From: G965230615 sp965230615
GTDB taxonomy: Bacteria > Pseudomonadota > Gammaproteobacteria > HTCC5015
Length of the DNA stretch: 64,000 nucleotides
NCBI GenBank assembly: GCA_965230615.1
Contig: OZ246012.1
Location: forward strand, 3,038,001-3,102,000
Direction: 5' to 3'
The notes under the pieces are model-generated. The model was not told the DNA's origin. It searched no databases and saw only the letters and a list, made by a program, of their open reading frames with translations. The translations under genes and the position numbers were made by a program. Below are positions 8,447 through 17,606 of this stretch, piece by piece. How positions within the stretch are numbered: the first letter of the stretch is position 1; each line of letters starts with the position of its first letter.

Positions 8447-8916
8447 AATCTTTAGACTAATGCAGGCTATAGAATCTTTTGATACAGCAGGTGCTGCTCT
8501 GGTAGTCTGTATTGGACACTATGTGTGCAGATAAGAGATAGTGCTGCTGGCCTGTCGGCCTGCGTTGATAGTTGGTTTATGCTTTAAAATCAGTAAACTA
8601 GACTATATGGCAGAGATAATGTGGCAGCTGACAAAAAGCTAGTATATATACTATGTTGCTGATGCCTAATGGTGCCAGATAATAGTACCAGACGAGAGGT
8701 AATGAAAAATACTGGTATGCGTATAGCCAGCGAAGATAAGGCTGGAAAAGCCCAGAGCTTACGTGGCAAGTGTGATGCGATATAACGACTTTTGCCAATT
8801 GACTGGCATACAATCGCATATAGAAAAAGCGAAATGCACAGGTTTAATCTGGACGGGTAAACGTTTGACCAAGTCTACGTTGATACCGTCGGGTGTTAAT
8901 TGGGGGATATAGTGGT
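8447..8916. other. Intergenic region between divergent signalling genes
   Basis: 470 bases between the kinase gene (minus strand) and the receiver-TM gene (plus strand). It must hold both promoters. A 73-codon minus-strand frame at 8598-8819 has no recognisable features and is not called. GGGGGA at 8902-8907 is the ribosome binding site of the downstream gene. Confidence 0.6.
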
Positions 8917-10356
8917 ATGACACTAAAACGGGCGCTTATTGTGGATGACTCCAGAACAGCGCAGGTTCGTTTGCGAAAAATGCTGGACCGCTATGAATTG
9001 GGCGTTGATACCGCTAACTCGGCTGAAGAGGCCTTGAACTACCTATCTTATAAAGTCCCTTCTGTCATCTTTATGGACCATCTGATGACCGGTATGGATG
9101 GCTTTGAAGCATTAAAAATCATCAAGTCCAATGCCCGGACTGCGATGATTCCAATTATTATGTATACCTCAAAAAGCGGTGATGTCTATGTTGGTCAGGC
9201 CAGGGCATTAGGCGCTATCGATGTATTGTCAAAAGATGTTATCGAGGCGTCCAGCCTGGATAAAGTATTGCAAGGGGTTAATATCTCGCTGAAAGGCGAG
9301 GTTGATACTGAGGCCAGTGTCGCCAGTGCCAATGGTGCAGCCAGCGTGGCAGCAGCGCCAGCTGAACAGGATGTTGCAGCGACGCCAGCACCGAGCAGTG
9401 TGCCATCCGCAATTCGGTTTCAAGATAAGCCACAAGATGATCCTGATTCAGTGCGCCATCAAGTTGCGAAGTTATTAGAAATTAATATGTCTAAGATTCG
9501 CCATGAAATCGCAGAATATAATAAATTATTGATACGACGCATAAGCCGCGAAATCAGTGACTTGAAGCCGCGTAAAGAGCAGGCCGCTGCACCAGCGCCA
9601 ACGCCAACAAAAGTTGTTGAGCCGCCACTGCAGATTCCGCCGCCAGTGATTGAACAAAGTGGTGGTAAATTACAATTAGGTTTAATTGTGGTTTTGCTGG
9701 CAGTCGTGCTAATTGCCAGTTTTAAGCTGTTTGACAATGGTAAAAAGCAGCAGGCACTCATTGAAAACTATGCGGAGCTGACAGCATTTGTGCAAGCTGA
9801 ATACGATAGCGTGGTCAATGAAAATGAAAAGCTGGCAACTTCTCTGGAGGTTGAACTTGATCAGCTTAACCCTAATACTCTCTTGGAGGCGATTGCCTGG
9901 GGTATTAACCTGCAAGGCCAGTTTGAGTTTGGTGATCAAGCTTTAGGTGAAAAAAAGTTTGGCGTGCTCAATGAACTGGTCAATCGTTTGCATGCGGCTA
10001 ATTTTGTTGGCACGGTGACACTCAATGTGCATTTTGGTAATTTTTGTATTGTCACTAATGCCAATGGTGAGTTTGTATTGCCCGAGGGTGGCAGCTCTAT
10101 TTATGATTGCGAACTACTGAGTAATCAAGCACAAGGTTTTTCCTTGGAAAATCAGTTGTCTTTACCATTTATTAATTTTTTATCCAGCTCACCGCTGCTC
10201 AATGATGGCACGATTACTATTGAAATGGAATCGTACGGTATTGATCAGCCCGTATTGGATTATCCGCCGTTGAGTAGTTTTGAAAATGCCGGTGAATGGA
10301 ATAGCTTGGCTGCGGTTAACAATCGTATTCAAGTAACGATAGTCGCTGCTGAGTAA
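8917..10356 (+). CDS. Receiver domain fused to a TM helix and extracytoplasmic domain
   Basis: A 479-residue protein. Residues 1-120 are a CheY-like receiver: ALIVDDS acidic pair, phosphoacceptor in VIFMDHLMTGMDG, and Lys in LSKDV. An Ala/Pro-rich linker (about 130-245) follows and contains a helical segment with KIRHEIAEYNKLL. One transmembrane helix (LGLIVVLLAVVLIASFKLF, near 258-277) is followed by about 200 residues that should be periplasmic, with no recognised family. A frame is open from GTG 8893, but ATG 8917 follows GGGGGA and starts at the receiver fold. Receiver domains are normally soluble outputs, so this membrane-anchored form is unusual. It may relay cytoplasmic phosphorylation to the envelope (inference). 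Confidence 0.82.
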   Translation: MTLKRALIVDDSRTAQVRLRKMLDRYELGVDTANSAEEALNYLSYKVPSVIFMDHLMTGMDGFEALKIIKSNARTAMIPIIMYTSKSGDVYVGQARALGAIDVLSKDVIEASSLDKVLQGVNISLKGEVDTEASVASANGAASVAAAPAEQDVAATPAPSSVPSAIRFQDKPQDDPDSVRHQVAKLLEINMSKIRHEIAEYNKLLIRRISREISDLKPRKEQAAAPAPTPTKVVEPPLQIPPPVIEQSGGKLQLGLIVVLLAVVLIASFKLFDNGKKQQALIENYAELTAFVQAEYDSVVNENEKLATSLEVELDQLNPNTLLEAIAWGINLQGQFEFGDQALGEKKFGVLNELVNRLHAANFVGTVTLNVHFGNFCIVTNANGEFVLPEGGSSIYDCELLSNQAQGFSLENQLSLPFINFLSSSPLLNDGTITIEMESYGIDQPVLDYPPLSSFENAGEWNSLAAVNNRIQVTIVAAE

Positions 10357-10395
10357 TCCTGAGCAAGGTGGTAAGCTTGAGTTCGCGCTATTAGT

Positions 10396-10998
10396 TTATA
10401 AGCGCTTGTTGTAGCGTGCGCCAAAGCTATCAAATCGTCTGTCAGGGCTGGTGCCATCATTTTCTGGGCTGCTACGCAGCTCATCGCCCAGGAAAAGCTC
10501 GAAGCTGTTGACGACTTGGAAAATAGAGTAGGTCACACTGCCATTATCGCTAAGATTAATGGCTATTGCATTGCTGCCATCCGCGGCTATCACGGCGCTA
10601 CCCACCGTATATTCAACGTCGAAGAAAAATATGCCAGTCGTTAGTGATGGGTTGCAATCGACTGAGTCAAAATACTCAACAGAGCCAGTTGCTGTGCCGT
10701 TTTGATTGAAAGTGACCTCGGTGCGACTGGAGTCACCTGAGCGGGTGTTTGTGCCACCGCCATTGCCGCCGCCTGAGGGAGAGGTTACAGCAATAACACG
10801 GTTAGTCGTACTTGTGTTGCTGCCAGCGACACAGTCACTAATCCAGTCACCCAGTAATTCAGGTGCGGCAGTGTTATCGTTGCTTGGCTCATCTGAGCCG
10901 CCATCACCACCACTACAGCCTTTGAGTAACACCAGGGTAGCAATTGAGAGTGTTGAAGCCAGTTTGTTTTTGCGCAGTGATTTCGACATAAAGCGCAT
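10396..10998 (-). CDS. Hypothetical lipoprotein
   Basis: A 200-residue protein with a lipoprotein signal: basic start (MSKSLRKNK), hydrophobic stretch, lipobox LLKGC. A Gly/Ser/Asp-rich spacer follows, then a beta-rich domain (ELLGDWISDC, TEVTFNQNGTATGSVEYF) with a Cys pair. The pattern of a computed response to a test value suggests a small lipocalin-like or DUF-type barrel, but no family is recognised. Translation may start at ATG 10998 or at the fourth codon. It is convergent with the receiver-TM gene, and a CRP-type palindrome lies just upstream. Confidence 0.7.
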   Translation of the reverse strand: MRFMSKSLRKNKLASTLSIATLVLLKGCSGGDGGSDEPSNDNTAAPELLGDWISDCVAGSNTSTTNRVIAVTSPSGGGNGGGTNTRSGDSSRTEVTFNQNGTATGSVEYFDSVDCNPSLTTGIFFFDVEYTVGSAVIAADGSNAIAINLSDNGSVTYSIFQVVNSFELFLGDELRSSPENDGTSPDRRFDSFGARYNKRL

Positions 10999-11022
10999 TC
11001 TAAGAGAGAGCGGCGGCCTACG

Positions 11023-11040
11023 TTGTGAGCGCGCTCACAA
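11023..11040. promoter_or_regulatory. Perfect CRP/Vfr-type palindrome
   Basis: TTGTGAGCGCGCTCACAA is a perfect 18-bp palindrome with TGTGA-N6-TCACA half-sites, matching the CRP-family consensus spacing. Its centre lies about 33 bases upstream of the lipoprotein ATG at 10998 and about 280 bases upstream of cioA. The nearness to the lipoprotein start suggests repression rather than class I/II activation of that gene. It resembles the ideal lac operator but has a 6-base, not 4-base, spacer. Confidence 0.7.
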
Positions 11041-11311
11041 AATATAACAGGGCTTTATCAGCTTGACCTGTTCATGTAGGTGGATGCACACACAGGCTTG
11101 TATCAGCTGCGCCAGTGGTTCATAAAATTATAGCTTGGCCTGAGTATACTAGCGCCACGCTAGGGATAGGCTATGGGTATGCTTATGCTAAGGAGGCTGA
11201 GGATGAACTAGCAGTTAGCCTTAATGGCACTGAGAAAATTAATGCTCGTTGATGGCGTGCTGGTGGTACAATGCATTTATTTAGTCTGTTATTCAGTTGT
11301 AGAGATCATTG

Positions 11312-12667
11312 ATGGATATTGACCCTTTTATTCTGGCGAGAATCCAATTCGCTGTTAATATTAGTTTTCACATTCTATTTCCTGCTATTTCAATAGGCCT
11401 TGCCTGGGTATTGCTGTACTTTCGGGTGCGCTATAGCCTGACCAAAAATAACGATTGGGAGTACGCCTATTATTTTTGGGTTAAGATTTTTGCGCTGACC
11501 TTTGCTATTGGTGTGGTTTCCGGTATTACCATGAGCTTCCAGTTTGGTACTAACTGGCCAGGGTTTATTGCTAAAACAGGCAATATCGCAGGACCGCTCT
11601 TAGGCTATGAAGTGCTAACGGCGTTTTTTATGGAAGCATCGTTTTTGGGCATCATGTTATTTGGTAAAAATAAGGTCTCCAATAGGATGCACTTAACAGC
11701 AACGGCCTTGGTTGCTATTGGCACAACTATTTCTGCATTTTGGATACTAAGCTTAAACTCTTGGATGCAAACGCCTGTGGGTTACACAATAGAAGACGGA
11801 CAGTTTTTTGCACAAGATTGGTGGGCAATTATTTTTAACCCTTCATTTCCTTATCGTTTTGCGCATATGCTGGTTGCCTGTCTGTTGACCTCGGCTTTTT
11901 TGATTGCGGGCATTAGCGCTTGGCGAATTCGGCGCGCCGTTGATGGGCCTGCTACCTTACTCGTATTAAAAACAGGTATTGTGATGGCCACAATATTTGC
12001 GCCGCTACAGATTCTGATCGGTGATTTGCATGGTCTCAATACATTGGAGCACCAGCCTGCAAAGATTGCGGCGATGGAAGGTATCTGGCATACAGAGAAA
12101 GGTGCTGCCTTTACTATATTGGGCTGGCCGGATGAGTCAGCGCAAACCACGCACTTTGCCTTGGAAGTTCCTAAAGCGGCGAGCTTTATACTCACTCATG
12201 ATTGGGATGGTGAGGTAAAAGGCCTCAATGAGTTTCCTGATCAACATCCGCCGGTAGCGATTGTATTTTGGTCCTTTAGAATCATGCTGGCCGTTGGTGG
12301 CTTGATGTTACTGGTTGCCTGGTGGGCTGCCTGGTCACTTTATCGCAAGCAACATACTAACCCGCGGTTGTTGCAAGCGTTGTCCTGGATGACTTTTTCA
12401 GGTTGGGTTGCGATGTTAGCAGGTTGGTATGTCACAGAGATTGGACGACAGCCTTATATTGTTTATGGCTTACTGCGTTCGAGCGAGGTTGTTGCAGAGC
12501 ACCCTAGTGCAACACTATTTGGTACATTGTTTGGCTACATAGTGTTATACAGCGTATTGCTGGTATCTTATGTAGGCGCCTTGCGCTACTTAGCGAGCAA
12601 ACCTTCTCGTTCATTACATGCAATGCATGAGTATCAAATATCTTCTAATTCCGCTAGCGAGGCTTAA
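11312..12667 (+). CDS. cioA: Cytochrome bd-type quinol oxidase subunit I (CIO type)
   Basis: Quinol oxidase subunit I in the inner membrane, carrying the haems. The 451-residue protein starts MDIDPFILARIQFAVNISFHILFPA, has about nine membrane segments, and contains GRQPYIVYGLLR, the form typical of cyanide-insensitive CioA. The quinol-binding loop is short, unlike Escherichia coli CydA. ATG 11312 is chosen over the adjacent TTG 11309. cioB follows after 5 bases. The upstream 11041-11311 region shows no clear Anr/FNR box. Confidence 0.93.
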   Translation: MDIDPFILARIQFAVNISFHILFPAISIGLAWVLLYFRVRYSLTKNNDWEYAYYFWVKIFALTFAIGVVSGITMSFQFGTNWPGFIAKTGNIAGPLLGYEVLTAFFMEASFLGIMLFGKNKVSNRMHLTATALVAIGTTISAFWILSLNSWMQTPVGYTIEDGQFFAQDWWAIIFNPSFPYRFAHMLVACLLTSAFLIAGISAWRIRRAVDGPATLLVLKTGIVMATIFAPLQILIGDLHGLNTLEHQPAKIAAMEGIWHTEKGAAFTILGWPDESAQTTHFALEVPKAASFILTHDWDGEVKGLNEFPDQHPPVAIVFWSFRIMLAVGGLMLLVAWWAAWSLYRKQHTNPRLLQALSWMTFSGWVAMLAGWYVTEIGRQPYIVYGLLRSSEVVAEHPSATLFGTLFGYIVLYSVLLVSYVGALRYLASKPSRSLHAMHEYQISSNSASEA

Positions 12668-12672
12668 GGCGA

Positions 12673-13665
12673 ATGGACTATATGCTACCGGTTATCTTTA
12701 TGTCCATCATGGGTTTAGCCATGCTGGTTTATGTGGTGCTCGATGGTTACGATTTGGGTATCGGTATTTTATTACCCTTGGCCGATAATGATGAAAAAGA
12801 CATTATGATTGCTTCTATCGGGCCTTTTTGGGATGCCAATGAGACCTGGATTGTGCTGGGTGTTGGTGTGTTATTGATTGCCTTTCCGCAAGCACATGGT
12901 CTGGTGCTCACCTCATTGTATGTGCCGGTTACCATTATGCTGATGGGGCTGATACTCAGAGGCGTGGCCTTTGATTTTCGAGTAAAAGCCGGTGTCGACA
13001 AGCGCCAGCAGTGGGATAGGGCTTTTTTTGCAGGTTCATTGATCACTGCTGTTTGTCAGGGCTGGATGTTGGGAGCCTATGTTACAGGTCTGGTTCCTGG
13101 CTTATTAAATTCCTTGTTCTCTACGCTTATTGCGGCGACCTTGCCCGCTTTATACATTGTACTGGGTGTCGGATGGTTGCTGATTAAAACAGAGGGTGAC
13201 TTGCAGAAAAAAGCGATGCACTGGGGGCGCAGGGCCATGATTCCAATGGGCTTAGCGTTATTATTCGTGTCGATTGCAACACCTATTGTCAGCACAACGA
13301 TCGCTAATAAGTGGTTTGTACTGCCAAATGCGATTGGCTTAATGCCTATTCCGCTGAGCTGTATGATTGCCTACGGTGTGATCTTTTGGTTATTGCGCAA
13401 GCCGCAGATTCTAAATGCCGGTTATGCGTGGATGGTATTTGCAGGCACGGTGCTCATTTGCTTGATGGCAGCGCTGGGATTGGCTTACAGCCTATATCCC
13501 GATATTGTGATAGGCGAGCTGACTATTTGGGAGGCGGCGGCAGCGACTGCGTCATTACAGTTTGTCCTCTATGGTGTTGCACTGACATTACCCGCTATTG
13601 TCATTTATACAGTTTTTGTCTATCGGATTTTCAGCGGTAAGGCGACAGATCTACAATACGAATAA
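12673..13665 (+). CDS. cioB: Cytochrome bd-type quinol oxidase subunit II
   Basis: Partner of CioA. The 330-residue membrane protein contains MLVYVVLDGYDLGIGIL and GPFWDANETWIVLGVG, both hallmarks of CydB/CioB, and GWMLGAYVTGL. About eight to nine transmembrane helices are apparent. It is separated from cioA by 5 bases, so they form one operon. No CydX-like micro-ORF was recognised immediately downstream. Confidence 0.94.
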   Translation: MDYMLPVIFMSIMGLAMLVYVVLDGYDLGIGILLPLADNDEKDIMIASIGPFWDANETWIVLGVGVLLIAFPQAHGLVLTSLYVPVTIMLMGLILRGVAFDFRVKAGVDKRQQWDRAFFAGSLITAVCQGWMLGAYVTGLVPGLLNSLFSTLIAATLPALYIVLGVGWLLIKTEGDLQKKAMHWGRRAMIPMGLALLFVSIATPIVSTTIANKWFVLPNAIGLMPIPLSCMIAYGVIFWLLRKPQILNAGYAWMVFAGTVLICLMAALGLAYSLYPDIVIGELTIWEAAAATASLQFVLYGVALTLPAIVIYTVFVYRIFSGKATDLQYE

Positions 13666-14125
13666 GTGCTATCAGTGCGCATAAAACGACAAATGGTTGA
13701 TTTAGCCGTATAATAGAGCTATCAACAGCTTGGCTAGTCAGGCTTTTGCTTGAGAGGTCTGAGCTGCAACAAAGCGAATAAACCTATTCGGTGAAAATCT
13801 GCGGCTTCAAATGCTTATAAGTCTTGAAAATCACCGAATGTGTCGGGAAAATTCAGCTTTTGATATCTAATTGATGCAATCTGCGGGATCTATTTAAAGC
13901 GACTTTCACGTATAGTTAGGCTAAGAACAATGCAAATTAGCCTATTGAATACAGCATATCGGTGAATTTCTATACAAATGGTTGTCTACTGTGAATAGTA
14001 TTCAGGGGCTCAGGCGGGCCAATAGGTCGCATGGTAATTTATTAGGCTTGTAACCAAAGAAGCATTAAAAGCTTACTCAATCTCATAATAAGCAGTCGAT
14101 ATAGATAGACAGGTATTGTAGAAAA
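13666..14125. other. Intergenic region with an inverted repeat
   Basis: 460 bases without a gene. ATTCGGTGA (13786-13794) and TCACCGAAT (13831-13839) form an inverted repeat around a 36-base spacer that itself contains TTCAA/TTGAA. A third partial copy, CGGTGAATTTC, occurs near 13962. This could be an operator pair for the operon that starts at 14126 or a structured leader. Confidence 0.45.
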
Positions 14126-15289
14126 ATGCAGATGGAAAAACCGGGTAAGGGGGCAGTTGCCCATGGCTGCACAACGCCTAGTAATAACCAATATGCCTAT
14201 GTTGCGCCAGGTATGCCACCGCTGGATATGTCAGGTAAACAGGTGTCTGTTTTTGAATTTTGGCCAAGCTGGGTAATGTATGCGCCCGTGGTGGTTTCCT
14301 GGTTTTTCCTGGCCTTGCGCTATCGTTCTCTATCGTTACCATTAATTGCCAATCCGCGCTTATTTCTGTCTGGCATGGTAGGTGCGCATAAGAGCGATGT
14401 TTTTTCTCAGGCGAGTGGTCGCTGTCAAGCAGCTATACTGCCCTGGGTGCAGCACATTGTCAGTTCAGCACCTGCTGCGGAGCAAGTCGCTGAATTGCTC
14501 GAGAGTATAGAGCAAAAAGGTCTGGATTTTCCGCTAGTGGCTAAGCCGGATATGGGCTGTCGTGGTGCAGGTGTTAAGTTGGTCAGTAATGCGACTGAGC
14601 TTGAATCATACCTTGATGGCTACCCACCTGGAGCGAGTTTGCTTGTGCAAAAGCTGGCCAGCTGGGAGCCAGAGGCAGGTGTATTTTATGTGCGCTACCC
14701 GAATGAAAAGCGGGGGCGCATAATATCACTCGGCTTAAAGTATAGCCCTTATGTTGTTGGCAACGGCCAAAGTACGCTAGCTGAGTTGATCGCAGCTGAC
14801 CCAAGAGCCAGTGAGTTAAAGCATCTATACCATGGCCGGTTTCAAGCGCAATGGCATGATGTGATTGATGCAGGTCAGCCATTTAAATTGGTTTTTTCTG
14901 CTAGCCATTGCCGAGGTGCTATATTTCGTGATGGTACCCGCTATATCAGCAAGGCTTTAGTTGAAAAGCTCGACAGTGTATTGGCTGATGTGCCTGAGTT
15001 TCATTTTGGACGTCTGGATATCAAGTTTAAGTCACTTGAGTCTTTACAAAATGGTGAAGACTTTGAAATTGTTGAAATCAATGGTGCTAGCTCGGAATCT
15101 TTACATATCTGGGATCGGCACACACCATTGAAAGAAGCATTTACAGCACTGCTGTCTCAATACCGTTATCTGTTTGAGATTGGTCACCTCAACCGTCATA
15201 AGGGGTACAAACCACCTGGCGCTTTGGCATTGATCAAGGCATGGCAAAAAGAAAAGCAACTTACTCAATATTATCCTCAAAATGACTGA
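14126..15289 (+). CDS. ATP-grasp superfamily ligase
   Basis: A 387-residue ATP-grasp enzyme. PLVAKPDMGCRGAGVKLV looks like the nucleotide-binding Lys and glycine-rich loop, and the C-terminal FGRLDIKFKS and FEIVEINGASSES supply the metal-binding acidic residues and Asn. ATP-grasp enzymes join a carboxylate to an amine or thiol through an acyl phosphate; the substrate here is unknown. A hydrophobic stretch (WVMYAPVVVSWFFLALRY, about 49-66) suggests membrane association. It overlaps the next gene by 8 bases, tying it to an OlsF-like lipid enzyme. Confidence 0.85.
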   Translation: MQMEKPGKGAVAHGCTTPSNNQYAYVAPGMPPLDMSGKQVSVFEFWPSWVMYAPVVVSWFFLALRYRSLSLPLIANPRLFLSGMVGAHKSDVFSQASGRCQAAILPWVQHIVSSAPAAEQVAELLESIEQKGLDFPLVAKPDMGCRGAGVKLVSNATELESYLDGYPPGASLLVQKLASWEPEAGVFYVRYPNEKRGRIISLGLKYSPYVVGNGQSTLAELIAADPRASELKHLYHGRFQAQWHDVIDAGQPFKLVFSASHCRGAIFRDGTRYISKALVEKLDSVLADVPEFHFGRLDIKFKSLESLQNGEDFEIVEINGASSESLHIWDRHTPLKEAFTALLSQYRYLFEIGHLNRHKGYKPPGALALIKAWQKEKQLTQYYPQND

Positions 15290-17039
15290 ATCGACATTAC
15301 AAAACCCTTTTGAGATTTCACTAAAAAATCGCTATCTGGCAAAGCTCATTGCCAGTGTTTTGGGAACAGACCGTTTAGCAGAGTATTACCGGCAACGCCC
15401 TGAAGATGCAGACCAGGATTCTTTTCTGCAATTCACATTATCTGTGCTGGGTATCACGTTATCGGTTGAAGGTGAAACCAATTTACAGGCTATTCCTAAA
15501 AAAGGGCCATTACTTATTGTGGCTAACCATCCACTGGGTGGTTTGGAAGGTGTTGCGCTGGCCAGTATTTTATTAACAGTGCGCCCCGATCTAAAGGTCT
15601 TAACCAACGAATTATTGCGGCGTATTCCTGAGTTAAAAGAATTGTTTATTGGTGTTGATATATTATCGGCAGGTGCTACCAAGAAAAATGCAGCCAGTGT
15701 TTTGCAGGCCCATCGGCATTTGGAACAGGGCGGGGCTTTATTGCTATTCCCGGCTGGTGTGGTCTCGGCGATTAATATTAAACGGCGCAGGATAGAAGAC
15801 CAAAGCTGGAATCGACTGGCTGGCTCATTGCTCGTTAAGCATAAAGCCGCCTGTTTGCCTGTGTATATAAATGGGCAAAACAGCAAACTGTTTTATTGTC
15901 TGGGCCTGATCCACCCACGATTACGGACTCTGTCTTTAGCACGTGAACTTGCTAATAAACGCGGTATGACATTACCCATTATTATTGGTGAGCTAATCTC
16001 TGCCAGCGAGACAAAACAAGCCGGTGATGCTCAGGGTGTTACGCATTATTTGCGGATGAGCACAGAAATATTGGGCGCAAAAAGAAATAATAGCGTTAAA
16101 GAAGCCATCAACATTGATGATTTAACAATGCCTGCGGCTGACGGCCAGTTTCTGGATGAAGAAATTGCAGAAGTGCATGATTGCCTATTAATAGAGCATG
16201 AAGATTTACAAGTTTATTGTGTACCATATAATCGGTTACCAATAATAATGAAGCATATTGGTATAGCACGTGAAATTACTTTCCGTATGGCAGGTGAAGG
16301 CACAGGGCAGGATGTTGATATAGACCGCTTTGATCCACACTATTTGCATTTATTTATTTGGGATAAGCAAGCACGTTCAGTCGTTGGTGGTTACCGTATC
16401 GGTAAAGTTGACGAGATTGTATCGAAATACGGTCTGGATGCTTTATACAGTAGAAGTTTATATCGATTTGATCGAGCCTTTCTTCGGAGTGTCGGTCCAG
16501 CACTGGAGATAGGCCGCTCATTTGTGCATCCTGATTATCAGCGTCACCCCCTGGTGTTGGATTTGTTATGGCGTGGCATAGGGGCTTATGTGGCGAAAAA
16601 CTTAAAGTACCACATATTATTTGGTGCAGTAAGTATATCGCGTGAGCATTCAGACTTGGCGCGAGAATTGATAGCAGAATGTATGTTGGAGAGCTTTTGT
16701 GCTGAGCAAAAACATCTGCAGCAAGTACGGCCAATTACACCGCTAAAAACATCCAAGCGTGTATGGACAGATGAAATGTTAACAGTGTTAAGCAATGTAA
16801 AAGTACTTAATAAGTTGATTGGACGTTGTGACCCTGGCAAGACAATACCACCTTTGTTAAGGCATTACTTATCGCTTAATGGGCGGTTTTTATGTTTTTC
16901 GTTGAATACAGGGTTTAATGATTCTTTAGATGGGCTAATGATAGTGGACTTAAGTAAAACACCTAGAAAATATGTGCAGCGTTATCTAGGCAAAGAAGCT
17001 GCACGAAAACTGTTAGATGAGCCAGAGGCATTAGTATGA
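15282..17039 (+). CDS. OlsF-like bifunctional acyltransferase
   Basis: A 585-residue fusion. The N-terminal half (about 1-270) is a PlsC/OlsA-type acyltransferase with LLIVANHPLGGLEG (an HX4D-like motif) and LLLFPAGVVS. The C-terminal half (about 290-580) resembles OlsB-type GNAT N-acyltransferases, with ALEIGRSFVHPDYQ and VVGGYRIGK. This is the architecture of OlsF, the bifunctional ornithine-lipid synthase, and also resembles fused glycine-lipid enzymes. The amino-acid head group cannot be decided from sequence. The upstream ATP-grasp gene and the downstream DinB-like gene both overlap it. Confidence 0.85.
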   Translation: MTESTLQNPFEISLKNRYLAKLIASVLGTDRLAEYYRQRPEDADQDSFLQFTLSVLGITLSVEGETNLQAIPKKGPLLIVANHPLGGLEGVALASILLTVRPDLKVLTNELLRRIPELKELFIGVDILSAGATKKNAASVLQAHRHLEQGGALLLFPAGVVSAINIKRRRIEDQSWNRLAGSLLVKHKAACLPVYINGQNSKLFYCLGLIHPRLRTLSLARELANKRGMTLPIIIGELISASETKQAGDAQGVTHYLRMSTEILGAKRNNSVKEAINIDDLTMPAADGQFLDEEIAEVHDCLLIEHEDLQVYCVPYNRLPIIMKHIGIAREITFRMAGEGTGQDVDIDRFDPHYLHLFIWDKQARSVVGGYRIGKVDEIVSKYGLDALYSRSLYRFDRAFLRSVGPALEIGRSFVHPDYQRHPLVLDLLWRGIGAYVAKNLKYHILFGAVSISREHSDLARELIAECMLESFCAEQKHLQQVRPITPLKTSKRVWTDEMLTVLSNVKVLNKLIGRCDPGKTIPPLLRHYLSLNGRFLCFSLNTGFNDSLDGLMIVDLSKTPRKYVQRYLGKEAARKLLDEPEALV

Positions 17040-17602
17040 AAGAGTTAGTAGAATCAAATATTGAAGTGTTACAGCAAGTGGAAAGCTTTCTACAAAGCTT
17101 AACGGCTGAGCAATATATAGAGATTAGTCATAATAATCAATTTGGTATTGGTAGGCATTTGCGGCATATACTTGATATGTATTCTGCGTTACAAGAAGGT
17201 GTGCTCGGCGGCATTGTCGATTATGATAAGCGTTCTCGCGGCAGCAAAATAGAAAGTGATATCATGGCGGCGGCTGAAGCGCTGCAAGCAATGATTGCTT
17301 GGATGCAACAAAGCTTTTCTGTTGATGCAACAATTAATATTAAAACCGAAATTAACACCAGCAAGACTAAAAGTACTACACTGGCATCGACGATTAGCCG
17401 CGAGCTTTGCTATCTTTCATCGCATACTGTACACCACTTAGCGTATATGGCGCTATTAGCTCGATCTTTAGGTGTTAAAACCGACCCTAGCCACGGCGTT
17501 GCCCCTGCAACTGCCAGCTATCAACGTAGCCAAGATTCACAAGCTCAAGATCCAGAAATTGACCCGGTTGTAACAAAAGTAGGTGTTGCGAGCGTAGGAT
17601 AA
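17036..17602 (+). CDS. DinB-like four-helix protein
   Basis: A 188-residue helical protein of the DinB/YfiT-like superfamily. IGRHLRHILDMY and SSHTVHHLAYMALLAR give the spaced histidines that bind a metal ion in this fold. Such proteins are often thiol-dependent transferases or hydrolases; the substrate is unknown. It overlaps the OlsF-like gene by four bases (ATGA) and is followed after 4 bases by the NRDE gene, so it belongs to this operon. The C-terminal 35 residues appear disordered. Confidence 0.75.
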   Translation: MKELVESNIEVLQQVESFLQSLTAEQYIEISHNNQFGIGRHLRHILDMYSALQEGVLGGIVDYDKRSRGSKIESDIMAAAEALQAMIAWMQQSFSVDATINIKTEINTSKTKSTTLASTISRELCYLSSHTVHHLAYMALLARSLGVKTDPSHGVAPATASYQRSQDSQAQDPEIDPVVTKVGVASVG

Positions 17603-17606
17603 AGTT

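Noticed and set aside
8598..8819. 73-codon minus-strand frame in the signalling gap
   Set aside because: No ribosome binding site, family features or conserved motifs; it lies in a region that must hold two promoters.
11023..11040. Reading the palindrome as a lac-type operator
   Set aside because: The spacing between half-sites is six bases, which fits CRP-family sites; the ideal lac operator has four, and no LacI-family gene is in the window.
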